NCBI GenBank assembly: GCA_949747935.1
Contig: CATKHE010000161.1
Location: 1-6,469 of the forward strand
DNA from: an uncultured Eubacteriales bacterium
GTDB taxonomy: Bacteria > Bacillota_A > Clostridia > Oscillospirales > Oscillospiraceae
Length of the DNA stretch: 6,469 nucleotides
Direction of reading: 5' to 3'
Shown here: positions 1 through 5,749 of the stretch, one piece after another
How positions within the stretch are numbered: the first letter of the stretch is position 1
Layout: the number at the start of each line of letters is the position of its first letter
Translations under genes and position numbers: made by a program
The notes under the pieces: generated by a model
Told to the model about the DNA's origin: nothing
Database searches by the model: none
Seen by the model: the letters and a program-made list of their open reading frames with translations, nothing else

Positions 1-666
1 CGACACAGTGTCCTCGGGGGCGGTCGACATCCCGACGGCGCCCCCGCCCAGAGCGCGGTCCGCACGGATCTCCGCCGGGGTCTCGTACTGGGGGCCGTAG
101 CAGTAGAAATAGACCCCCTCCCGCAGGGGGATGCCCCGCTCTTTGGCTGTCTCACGGGCCAGCTCCTGAAGCCGGACGGTGTACAGGCTGGAGGCGTCGG
201 GGAAGCGGACACCGAAGTCGGGCAGGTTCTCCCCACGGAGGGGAGATTCAGAGAACATCTTGATCTGGTCGGTAATGAGCATCAGGTCGCCGGCCTTCCA
301 GTCGGTGTTGACGCACCCGGCGGCGTTGGTGACGATCAGCGTGCCGCACCCCAGCAGCCGCAGCACCCGGACCGCGTAGGACACCTCCTCATAGGAGTAG
401 CCCTCGTAGTGGTGCATCCGTCCCTGCATCACCGCCACCTTCTGGCCCTCCAGCAGGCCAAAGACCAGCCGGCCCTTGTGGCCGGGGGCGGTGGATGCCT
501 TAAAGTGGGGGATGTCCTGATAGTCGATGACGGCGGCGTGTTCCACCTCGTCCCCCAGGTAGCCCAGGCCGGAGCCCAGCACCATGGCCACCTTGGGGAC
601 AAACCCTCCCAGTCTCTCCCGGATGGCCTCAGCGCTGGCCCGGTACTGCTCCATCGTGTAGTCCAT
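1..666 (-). CDS. punA: Purine nucleoside phosphorylase, trimeric PNP class (3' end beyond window)
   Basis: Cytosolic enzyme of purine salvage that cleaves purine (deoxy)ribonucleosides with phosphate to a free base and (deoxy)ribose-1-phosphate. The 222 residues present cover most of a roughly 270-residue family member; the C-terminus lies off the left edge. Visible family motifs are the phosphate-binding loop LGSGLG (30-35), STAPGHKGRLVFG (58-70), the GRMHHYEGY segment (82-90), TNAAG (113-117), PAGDLMLITDQ-like KAGDLMLITDQ (124-134), GPQYETPAEIR (191-201) and VGMST (211-215). The first is the glycine-rich loop; GRMHHYEGY and the ETPAEI and GMST segments line the phosphate and base sites in this family. 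The start is ATG at 666, with AAGGAGGAG immediately before it overlapping the stop codon of the upstream zinc-ribbon gene, so the two are translationally close and probably cotranscribed. The class is certain; the exact substrate range (guanosine/inosine versus xanthosine) cannot be read. The symbol follows the Mycobacterium name; Bacillus calls the same class pupG. Confidence 0.93.
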   Translation of the reverse strand, partial: MDYTMEQYRASAEAIRERLGGFVPKVAMVLGSGLGYLGDEVEHAAVIDYQDIPHFKASTAPGHKGRLVFGLLEGQKVAVMQGRMHHYEGYSYEEVSYAVRVLRLLGCGTLIVTNAAGCVNTDWKAGDLMLITDQIKMFSESPLRGENLPDFGVRFPDASSLYTVRLQELARETAKERGIPLREGVYFYCYGPQYETPAEIRADRALGGGAVGMSTAPEDTVS

Positions 667-676
667 AGGCTCCTCC

Positions 677-1069
677 TTACAGCTTTCCGCCGCAGGAGCG
701 GCAGAATTTGTCGTTTTTCCCGCAGGGCTCCCCGCAGGCGGGGCAGGTCTGGGACTGCTTCAGGTCGGCAATGCGGCCCTTCAGCTCGGCGATCCTTCCC
801 GCCTTCTCGTCCGCCTGGTTCAGCAGGGCGGTCACCGCGCCGCCCTCGGGCAGCTGGCCCTGGTGGGTGTCCACCATCACCTGGCCCAGCTGGCGCAGAA
901 CGTCGTTATACTCCCCGTTCAGGTCGAAAAGCTGGACGTTCAGCTTGGCCACGTCCACCATCTGTCCCGCCTTCCGGCCCGCCGCCCGGGCCCCGTCGGC
1001 GGCGGCGTCGGCGGCGTAGTTGGCCGCCCCTTTCACCTGCTCCAGCAGTGCCCTCACCTTCTCGTCCAT
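677..1069 (-). CDS. Small coiled-coil protein with C-terminal zinc ribbon, function unknown
   Basis: About 130 residues with two parts. The N-terminal 100 or so residues are predicted helical: an alanine-rich stretch (roughly 15-35, AANYAADAAADGARAAGRKAG), then heptad-like segments including LNVQLFDLNGEYNDVLRQLG and AGRIAELKGRIADLKQ. The C-terminus is a zinc ribbon, CPACG followed by CRSCG near the end (CxxC-x10-CxxC, with an extra Cys between them). No signal peptide or membrane segment is visible, so it is probably cytosolic. Proteins of this layout are common in Clostridia next to unrelated housekeeping genes and have no assigned function that I can defend. Two starts are possible: ATG at 1075 lies only 3 nt from GGAGG, whereas ATG at 1069 (MDEKVRALLEQ) is 9 nt away and is preferred. 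The next gene, the nucleoside phosphorylase, begins 10 bp after its stop. A zinc structural role and protein-protein interaction are inference. Confidence 0.82.
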   Translation of the reverse strand: MDEKVRALLEQVKGAANYAADAAADGARAAGRKAGQMVDVAKLNVQLFDLNGEYNDVLRQLGQVMVDTHQGQLPEGGAVTALLNQADEKAGRIAELKGRIADLKQSQTCPACGEPCGKNDKFCRSCGGKL

Positions 1070-1076
1070 AACCATA

Positions 1077-1083
1077 CTCCTCC
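1077..1083 (-). promoter_or_regulatory. Ribosome binding site of the zinc-ribbon gene
   Basis: GGAGGAG read on the minus strand. It ends 1 nt before the ATG at 1075 but 7 nt before the ATG at 1069, which argues for the second, in-frame ATG as the real start. Confidence 0.6.
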
Positions 1084-1105
1084 AATCTAAAATTTTACTG
1101 TGTGT

Positions 1106-1134
1106 ATTTTACACCAAACGACGGGGGATTGCAA
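1106..1134 (-). promoter_or_regulatory. Predicted sigma-A promoter for the zinc-ribbon/PNP pair
   Basis: On the minus strand TTGCAA (1134-1129) is separated by exactly 17 nt from TAAAAT (1111-1106), each one or two bases from consensus. Transcription would begin near 1100, leaving a leader of about 30 nt before the zinc-ribbon start. It lies back to back with the ktrB promoter in an A/T-rich gap that stands out from the GC-rich surroundings. Confidence 0.6.
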
Positions 1135-1186
1135 ACTATTTTGTTCCAGCTCCGGCGAGTTCCTAAAACCGCTGACAGATTTCCTA

Positions 1187-1214
1187 TTGACAATATCGGC
1201 TTTCCTATTACAAT
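1187..1214 (+). promoter_or_regulatory. Predicted sigma-A promoter of ktrBA
   Basis: A perfect TTGACA (1187-1192), a 16-nt spacer, then TACAAT (1209-1214). Transcription should start near 1221, giving a leader of about 30 nt. This matters for the ktrB start, because the in-frame stop at 1221-1223 and this promoter together leave only codons from 1224 onward. I looked for a c-di-AMP (ydaO-type) riboswitch, often found upstream of ktr genes, and the leader is far too short for one. Confidence 0.65.
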
Positions 1215-1237
1215 TACCTGTAACGAAACCGCTCCAG

Positions 1238-1246
1238 AAAGGGGAG
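1238..1246 (+). promoter_or_regulatory. Ribosome binding site that sets an ACG start for ktrB
   Basis: AAAGGGGAG, with its GGAG core at 1243-1246, sits 7 nt before ACG at 1254. No ATG, GTG or TTG in the ktrB frame lies within a usable distance; the first one in frame is the GTG at 1497, which would be inside the first pore segment's following helix. Confidence 0.6.
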
Positions 1247-1253
1247 AACCGCC

Positions 1254-2582
1254 ACGAAACATTCCCGCCGTCCGTTTTCCTCCGCCCAGATTATCGCCCT
1301 GGGCTTTGCCGCCGTCATCCTGCTGGGAGGGCTGCTGCTCACGCTGCCTCCCGCCACCAGAGACGGCCGGGGGGCGTCCCTGGGCGACGCCCTCTTCACC
1401 GCCGCCTCGGCCATCTGCGTCACCGGTCTGGCCGTCCAGGACACCGCCACATACTGGACCGGCTTTGGACAGGGGGTCATTCTGCTCCTGATCCAGGTGG
1501 GGGGGATGGGGGTGGTCACCTGTGCCGTCACCCTCTTCGCCCTGGCGGGGCAGAAGCTCACCCTGCGGCAGCGGGGCACCATGCAGGAGGCCATCGCCGC
1601 ACCCAGGCTGGGGGGCATCGTCCGGCTCACTGGCTTCATCCTGCTGGTGACGGCGGCGGTGGAAGCGCTGGGGGCCGTGCTGCTGTCTGTCCACTTCTGC
1701 CGGGAGCTCGGCGGCCCCAAAGGGGTCTGGTATGGGCTGTTTCACTCGGTCTCCGCCTTTTGCAACGCCGGCTTCGACCTGATGGGGGAGCGGGCCCGGT
1801 TCTCCTCCCTCACCGCCTTTCCCGCCCGGCCCCTGGTCAATATCGTAATCATGCTCCTGATTATAACCGGCGGTATTGGCTTCACCACCTGGGAGGATAT
1901 CCGGACCCACCGGCTGAACCTGCGCCGCTACCGCATGCAGAGTAAGCTCATCCTCACCGCCACCCCGCTGCTTATCCTGCTCCCCGCCGCCTATTTCTAC
2001 CTCTTCGAGTTTGCCGCCCTGCCCCCGGGCGAGCGGTTCTGGGGTTCTGTCTTCCAGTCTGTGACCGCCCGGACTGCGGGCTTCAACACCTTGGACCTGA
2101 GCCTGATGAGCGAGGGGGGACAGGGCCTGATGATCCTTCTCATGCTTATCGGCGGGGCCCCCGGCTCCACGGCAGGAGGCATGAAGGTGACCACCCTGGC
2201 CGTGCTGCTCTCCACCGCCGTGTCCGTCTTCCGCCGCCGGGAGGACACCTGCTTCTTCGGCCGGCGTGTCGAGGAGGGGACGGTGCGCAGCGCCGCGGCT
2301 ATCCTCACCCTGTACCTCGCACTCTTTCTGGGGGGCGGCTTCCTCATCAGCCGGCTGGAGGACCTGCCCCTGCTGCCCTGCCTGTTCGAGACCGCCTCGG
2401 CGGTGGGCACCGTGGGCCTCACCCTGGGTCTCACCCCGGAGCTGGGAGCGGCGTCCCACGTGATTCTGGCCGCCCTGATGTACTGCGGCCGGGTGGGGGC
2501 CCTGACTCTGGTCTTCGCCGCTCTGTCCCGCCGGGAGAACAGCCCCGCCCGGCTGCCCAGTGAAAAACTGATTGTGGGCTGA
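1254..2582 (+). CDS. ktrB: KtrB potassium channel subunit (TrkH/KtrB family), apparent ACG start
   Basis: Membrane pore of a Ktr K+ uptake system; it dimerises and is gated by the KtrA ring. From the ACG the product is 442 residues, normal for KtrB. It has four pseudo-repeats of helix-pore loop-helix, each with a recognisable filter segment: SAICVTGL (52-59), SAFCNAGFD (167-175), TARTAGFNT (271-279) and SAVGTVGLT (382-390), with the filter glycines at 58, 173, 276 and 385 or 388. The intramembrane gating loop of the third repeat is the glycine-rich segment GGAPGSTAGGMK (300-311). The N-terminus KHSRRPFSSAQIIALGF, basic and then hydrophobic, is typical of the family and begins right after the ACG, so the protein is complete at residue level. 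Starting at the first standard codon (GTG 1497) would delete 81 residues including the first pore loop, so that start is rejected. ktrA follows 13 nt later, forming an operon. The family is certain; the start codon is the uncertain part. Confidence 0.9.
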   Translation, partial: TKHSRRPFSSAQIIALGFAAVILLGGLLLTLPPATRDGRGASLGDALFTAASAICVTGLAVQDTATYWTGFGQGVILLLIQVGGMGVVTCAVTLFALAGQKLTLRQRGTMQEAIAAPRLGGIVRLTGFILLVTAAVEALGAVLLSVHFCRELGGPKGVWYGLFHSVSAFCNAGFDLMGERARFSSLTAFPARPLVNIVIMLLIITGGIGFTTWEDIRTHRLNLRRYRMQSKLILTATPLLILLPAAYFYLFEFAALPPGERFWGSVFQSVTARTAGFNTLDLSLMSEGGQGLMILLMLIGGAPGSTAGGMKVTTLAVLLSTAVSVFRRREDTCFFGRRVEEGTVRSAAAILTLYLALFLGGGFLISRLEDLPLLPCLFETASAVGTVGLTLGLTPELGAASHVILAALMYCGRVGALTLVFAALSRRENSPARLPSEKLIVG

Positions 2583-2595
2583 AGGAGGTAACGCT

Positions 2596-3243
2596 ATGAA
2601 ATCTGTACTGTTGATTGGGCTGGGCCGCTTTGGCCGGCACATCGCCCAAAAGCTGGGCGATCTGGGCCACCAGGTGCTGGCGGTGGACAGCGACGAGGCC
2701 CGTGTGAACGATGTGCTGCCCTGGGTGACCAACGCCCAGATCGGAGACAGCACCAACCGGGAATTCCTCTCCGGCCTGGGAGTCCGGAACTTCGACGCCT
2801 GTATTGTGGCCATCGGGGACAATTTTCAAAATTCTCTGGAGACCACCGACCTGCTCAAGGAGCTGGGGGCGAAAAAGGTGATCGCCCGGGCGAGCCGGGG
2901 GGTGCAGGAGAAATTCCTCCTGCGCTGCGGAGCCGACGAGGTGGTCTACCCGGAGAAGCAGCTGGCCGCCTGGACAGCCATCCGCTGCGCCTCGGAGTAT
3001 ATCCTGGACTACATCGAGCTGGATGGGAATTACTCCATCTTTGAACTGACCGTCCCGGCGGAATGGGCCGGGAAGACGGTCCTCCAGCTGGATCTGCGGA
3101 AGAAATACGGGATCAACATCCTGGGCTTCCGGCGCGGCGGAGCGCTGGACATGTGCGTCCTGCCCGAGACCGTCCTCACCCCCGATGCCTCCGTTCTGGT
3201 CCTGGGGCAGGACAGGGCGGTACAGAAGTGCCTGCGCATCTGA
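2596..3243 (+). CDS. ktrA: KtrA, RCK-domain regulator of the Ktr potassium uptake system
   Basis: Cytosolic regulatory subunit that forms a ring under KtrB and opens the pore on nucleotide binding. The 215-residue length matches KtrA rather than the double-RCK TrkA. The N-terminal RCK_N Rossmann domain has the dinucleotide loop GLGRFGRHIA (8-17), the ribose-binding acidic residue Asp31 at the end of strand 2 (VLAVDSD), GDSTN (50-54), and VAIGDNFQNS (71-80). The C-terminal RCK_C (TrkA_C) domain runs from about 138 to the end (SIFELTVPAEWAGKTVLQLDLRKKYGINILGFRR), the region that binds c-di-AMP in Staphylococcus aureus KtrA; whether it does here is inference. The start at ATG 2596 is chosen because AAGGAGG lies 7 nt upstream; an upstream GTG in frame has no such site. 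The ribosome binding site overlaps the ktrB stop, so the genes are cotranscribed and expression is coupled. Confidence 0.95.
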   Translation: MKSVLLIGLGRFGRHIAQKLGDLGHQVLAVDSDEARVNDVLPWVTNAQIGDSTNREFLSGLGVRNFDACIVAIGDNFQNSLETTDLLKELGAKKVIARASRGVQEKFLLRCGADEVVYPEKQLAAWTAIRCASEYILDYIELDGNYSIFELTVPAEWAGKTVLQLDLRKKYGINILGFRRGGALDMCVLPETVLTPDASVLVLGQDRAVQKCLRI

Positions 3244-3246
3244 CCG

Positions 3247-3268
3247 GGGGCGGCATCCGGCCGCCCCT
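3247..3268 (+). repeat. Palindromic repeat copy 1 (hairpin after ktrA)
   Basis: A perfect 8-bp stem, GGGGCGGC (3247-3254) with GCCGCCCC (3260-3267), and a 5-nt loop. It lies 3 nt after the ktrA stop. A run of five T begins only at 3280, about 12 nt past the stem, so it is a poor intrinsic terminator on its own, although it may still slow or end ktrBA transcription. Bases 3248-3268 match 4484-4504 at 17 of 21 positions, differing only in the four central bases, so it is better described as one copy of a short dispersed palindrome. Confidence 0.6.
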
Positions 3269-3273
3269 GCTTA

Positions 3274-3302
3274 TTGCTATTTTTCCCGTATTGTGGTAAA
3301 AT
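3274..3302 (+). promoter_or_regulatory. Predicted sigma-A promoter of the racemase-fold/ligase/racemase genes
   Basis: TTGCTA (3274-3279), a 17-nt spacer and TAAAAT (3297-3302). Transcription would begin near 3309, about 48 nt before the ATG at 3357. This start site lies downstream of the alternative upstream in-frame start at 3306, which supports 3357 as the true start of the next gene. No comparable promoter is visible between 4425 and 4528, so the three genes may share this one. Confidence 0.55.
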
Positions 3303-3339
3303 AAGATGGTGACATACCAGGGTGCATTCCCGCAGAGAG

Positions 3340-3348
3340 AAAAGGGGG
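3340..3348 (+). promoter_or_regulatory. Ribosome binding site of the racemase-fold gene
   Basis: AAAAGGGGG lies 8 nt before the ATG at 3357 and selects that start (MRKLVIERAAVKHNL) over the longer in-frame possibility at 3306. Confidence 0.6.
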
Positions 3349-3356
3349 CTGTCGTT

Positions 3357-4424
3357 ATGCGCAAGCTGGTCATCGAAAGGGCCGCGGTCAAGCACAATCT
3401 GTCCGTGATCAAGGAGCGGGCGGCGGGAGCGGTCATCTATGGGGTCCTCACCGGCGACGGAGGAGGCGCGGGGGTTGTCCCCATGGCGCGGCTCCTCCGG
3501 GCGGAGGGCATCGGCCGCTTTGCCGTCTACGACGTGAAGGACGCGGAGAAGCTGCGTCAGGCCGGCTTTGAGGACGAGGAGATTCTCATGCTCCGCTCCA
3601 CCACCGACCGGGAGGAGCTGGAGCGGCTGGTGGACCTGAACGTGGTGTGTACCGTCTCCTCGGTGGACACCGGCCTGGCTCTCAACGCCCTGGCGGAGAA
3701 CCGGGCCACTGTGGCCTGCGCCCACATCCAGGTAGACACGGGGATGGGCTTCGGCGGCTTTCTGGTCAGCGAGCCGGAGAAGATCCTCCTGGCCTACCGC
3801 TCCCTGTCCAACGTGGCCCTGGAGGGCATCTACACCCAGCTCCACGGCATGAAGCCCAACGACCCGGAGGCCATGCGGCAGCTGGAGCAGTTCCACCAGG
3901 TTCTGGACACCATCCATCAGGCGGGCTATGAGACAGGGGTGGTTCACGCCGCCGGCTCCTTCGCCCTGCTCCACAACGACGCCGCCCGGCTGGACGGGGT
4001 GCGGGCGGGCTCCGCTATTCTGGGCCGCTGCCGCCGCACCCGGGACGACCGGCTGAAAACGGTGGGCTACGGACAGGTCCCCCTGGCCGAGGTCCGCTGG
4101 CTGCCTAAAGGCCACCGCCTGGGGACGGATAGGCCCATCGTGCTGAAAAAACCCGTGCGGGTGGCGGTGCTCCCTGTGGGCTATCAAAACGGCCTTGGCG
4201 TCTCCCGGCCCCGGGAGACCGGCTTCTGGGCCCTGTGGCAGCGGTGGATCAGATCCCGGAAGCGGATTGTCCGGGTGGGGGACCAGAAGGTCCGGGTCAT
4301 CGGCCCCATCGGTGCCACCGAGACCCTGCTCAACGTCACCAGTATCAAGTGTTCCGCCGGCGACCTGGCTGTCTTCGACGTCGATCCCCTCTTCGCCAAG
4401 GGGTTTGTGACGGAATTCCGGTGA
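3357..4424 (+). CDS. Alanine-racemase-fold protein lacking the catalytic residues (probable pseudoenzyme)
   Basis: 355 residues, the usual size of alanine racemase. It has an N-terminal TIM-barrel domain (to about 225) and a C-terminal beta domain with VRVAVLPVGYQNG (267-279) and VRVGDQKVRVIG (305-316). Family landmarks align without gaps: YGVLTGDGGGAG (28-39) on the usual YAVVKANAYGHG, VDTGMGFGGF (126-135) on VDTGMGRxGF, EGIYTQLHG (156-164), HAAGSFA (197-203) on HxANSAA, and VRAGSAILG (215-223) on VRPGIxLYG. The PLP-anchoring Lys is Thr32, the phosphate-contacting Tyr is Gly36, the Arg of GMGR is Phe132, the Asn of HxANS is Gly200, the second catalytic Tyr is Thr257 (19 residues before Tyr276 of VGY, as in real racemases), and the substrate-site Met-Asp is Ala-Thr (320-321). 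The pyridine-contacting Arg216 remains. Classical racemisation is therefore unlikely. The reading frame is intact and codon use matches its neighbours, so it is not a decaying gene. It lies upstream of a D-aspartate ligase and an aspartate racemase; a scaffold, regulator or ligand sensor for that pathway is speculation. Confidence 0.88.
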   Translation: MRKLVIERAAVKHNLSVIKERAAGAVIYGVLTGDGGGAGVVPMARLLRAEGIGRFAVYDVKDAEKLRQAGFEDEEILMLRSTTDREELERLVDLNVVCTVSSVDTGLALNALAENRATVACAHIQVDTGMGFGGFLVSEPEKILLAYRSLSNVALEGIYTQLHGMKPNDPEAMRQLEQFHQVLDTIHQAGYETGVVHAAGSFALLHNDAARLDGVRAGSAILGRCRRTRDDRLKTVGYGQVPLAEVRWLPKGHRLGTDRPIVLKKPVRVAVLPVGYQNGLGVSRPRETGFWALWQRWIRSRKRIVRVGDQKVRVIGPIGATETLLNVTSIKCSAGDLAVFDVDPLFAKGFVTEFR

Positions 4425-4439
4425 CGTGACTGCGGGAGA

Positions 4440-4498
4440 GGCCTGTGGCCGCCCGCTATTCTCGAAACCGCCCTGTGAACCGCGGGCGGCCACGGGCC
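4440..4498 (+). repeat. Long inverted repeat upstream of the ligase gene
   Basis: Arms 4440-4456 and 4482-4498 are complementary over 17 bp with a single mismatch (a G-U pair in RNA), enclosing a 25-nt loop; the inner 12 bp are perfect. The right arm is also the left half of the shorter palindrome 4484-4502, so the two hairpins cannot form together. The element begins 15 nt after the stop of the racemase-fold gene and ends 19 nt before the ligase ribosome binding site. No T-run follows, so it is not a simple intrinsic terminator. Confidence 0.65.
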
Positions 4499-4504
4499 GC
4501 CCCT
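4484..4504 (+). repeat. Palindromic repeat copy 2 (hairpin before ligase)
   Basis: A perfect 8-bp stem, GGGCGGCC (4484-4491) with GGCCGCCC (4495-4502), and a 3-nt loop. It shares 17 of 21 positions with the palindrome after ktrA. GC-rich palindromes ending in CCCCTACA are, from memory, frequent between genes in Oscillospiraceae genomes; I cannot verify that here. Confidence 0.6.
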
Positions 4505-4528
4505 ACAAGATACAAGCGAGGTTTTGTC

Positions 4529-5746
4529 ATGCCTGACCTGAAATTCCAGCCGCTGCTCTTTGGCGGCGACATCAACGTATACAGCGTGGCCCGGGCCTTT
4601 CACGAGGCCTACGGGGTGCGCTCCGTGGCCTATGGTAAATACCCCTCCTTTCCCTGTCACGGCAGCGCCATCCTCGACTACCGGGTCTGTCCCGACAACG
4701 AGGACGAGGGGGCCTTCCGCCGCAACATCCAGGCGGCGGCGGCGGAGTTCTCCGACAGAAAGGTCATTTTGCTGGGCTGCGGGGACAGCTACGTCCAGCT
4801 GGCCGCCCACTGCAAGGATTCCCTGCCCGAAAACGTGATCGCCCCCTACATCGACGGGGCGCTGCTGGACACCCTCATCAACAAGGAAAAGTTTTATGAG
4901 CTGTGCGACCGGTATGGGGTAGCCCACCCGGCCACCTTCATTTACGATCAAGCTATGGGCCACAACTTTACCCTCCCCTGGGGTCCGCCCTACATCGCCA
5001 AGCCCGCCGACAGCGTGGCCTACTGGGCCTGCGGCGACCACTCCCTGGCCAAGGTCTACATCTGCCAGAGCTGGGAGGAGCTGCTCCAGAGCCTGGACCA
5101 GGTCTACGCCGCCGGATACCAGGACCATATGGTCCTCCAGGAGTTCATCCCCGGGGACGACAGCTATATGCGGGTCCTCACCAGCTACTCCGACCGCAAC
5201 GGCCGGGTGACCACCATGTGTCTGGGCCACGTCCTGCTGGAGGAGCACTCCCCCCACGGGATCGGCAACCACGCCGTCATCCTCACCGATCACGACGAGG
5301 CACTGGAGCAGAAGATCCGGGACCTGCTGGAGGCCCTCCACTTCGTGGGCTTCTCCAATTTCGATATCAAGTACGACAGCAGGGACGGGAGATATAAGGC
5401 CTTTGAGATCAACTGCCGCCAGGGCCGGAGCAACTACTATGTCACCGGGGCCGGGCACAATATCGCCCGGCTGGTGGTGGAGGACCGGATCGAGGGGAAG
5501 GATCTCCCCTTTCAGATCGCCAGGGAACGCTCCCTGTGGCGGATGGTGCCCAAAAAGGTGGCCTTCAAGTTCACCCCCCGGAAGTACCACGAGGAGATGC
5601 GGGCCCTGATCCGGGCCGGGGCGGACAGCCACTCTCTGGTCTACGCCAAAGACGCCTCTCTCAAGCGCCGCCTGCGGGTCGTAAAGAACCACCTGGGCAA
5701 TATCAAGCGGTTCGGCCAGTATAACAAAATACCTATCGAGGAGTAA
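4529..5746 (+). CDS. D-aspartate ligase, Aslfm family (ATP-grasp)
   Basis: ATP-grasp carboxylate-amine ligase of 405 residues. Recalled against Enterococcus faecium Aslfm, which adds D-aspartate to the side-chain amine of residue 3 of the UDP-MurNAc-pentapeptide, it matches throughout: PLLFGGDINVYSVARAFHEAYG (8-29), LLGCGDSYVQL (81-91), APYIDGALLDTLINKEKFYELC (105-126), IAKPADSVAY (156-165), LQEFIPGDDSYMRVL (203-217), TMCLGHVLLEE (229-239), FSNFDIKYDSRDG (275-287), FEINCRQGRS (292-301) and LWRMVPKK (336-343). Lys158 is the likely ATP-binding lysine; Glu293 and Asn295 are the metal ligands of the fold. It has no signal peptide and acts in the cytosol on lipid- or UDP-linked precursor. The start at ATG 4529 is chosen because GAGG lies 7 nt upstream; the longer in-frame extension would run through the hairpin. 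It is followed 3 nt later by an aspartate racemase, the expected supplier of D-aspartate. The family is secure; whether the acceptor is lysine, another diamino acid or a different peptide is not visible. Confidence 0.88.
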   Translation: MPDLKFQPLLFGGDINVYSVARAFHEAYGVRSVAYGKYPSFPCHGSAILDYRVCPDNEDEGAFRRNIQAAAAEFSDRKVILLGCGDSYVQLAAHCKDSLPENVIAPYIDGALLDTLINKEKFYELCDRYGVAHPATFIYDQAMGHNFTLPWGPPYIAKPADSVAYWACGDHSLAKVYICQSWEELLQSLDQVYAAGYQDHMVLQEFIPGDDSYMRVLTSYSDRNGRVTTMCLGHVLLEEHSPHGIGNHAVILTDHDEALEQKIRDLLEALHFVGFSNFDIKYDSRDGRYKAFEINCRQGRSNYYVTGAGHNIARLVVEDRIEGKDLPFQIARERSLWRMVPKKVAFKFTPRKYHEEMRALIRAGADSHSLVYAKDASLKRRLRVVKNHLGNIKRFGQYNKIPIEE

Positions 5747-5749
5747 CAT

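Noticed and set aside
1215..1253. c-di-AMP riboswitch upstream of ktrB, common for ktr genes in Firmicutes
   Set aside because: The predicted leader is only about 30 nt and none of the conserved segments of that riboswitch appear between 1076 and 1253.
1100..1945. Plus-strand open frame of 281 codons overlapping ktrB in another frame
   Set aside because: It begins upstream of the ktrB promoter, has no ribosome binding site, and yields Arg/Pro/Gly/His-rich sequence; the KtrB frame carries all four filter motifs.
1095..2822. Long open frame of 575 codons on the minus strand opposite ktrB and the start of ktrA
   Set aside because: The product is low-complexity Gly/Pro/Glu/His-rich with no domain, and it overlaps two certain genes. 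This is the usual antisense shadow of GC-rich coding DNA.
3247..3284. Strong intrinsic terminator after ktrA
   Set aside because: The stem is good, but the T-run starts about 12 nt past it and is interrupted by G and C, and the same palindrome recurs before the ligase without any T-run. A weak terminator effect remains possible.
4062..4076. VGYG motif (residues 236-239) in the racemase-fold protein as a possible surviving catalytic tyrosine
   Set aside because: It lies 19 residues too early. Counting back from the VGYQNG segment, the catalytic position is Thr257, and the VGYG aligns with the variable strand after the barrel.
4445..4528. GTG at 4445 as an upstream start of the ligase, adding 28 residues
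   Set aside because: The extension is Arg/Pro-rich, runs through the inverted repeats and lacks a ribosome binding site; the family N-terminus begins at 4529.
3030..5749. Two long minus-strand open frames (3030-4493 and 4184-5749) opposite the racemase-fold and ligase genes
   Set aside because: They have no recognisable motif and biased composition, and they lie fully opposite genes with strong family matches and good ribosome binding sites.
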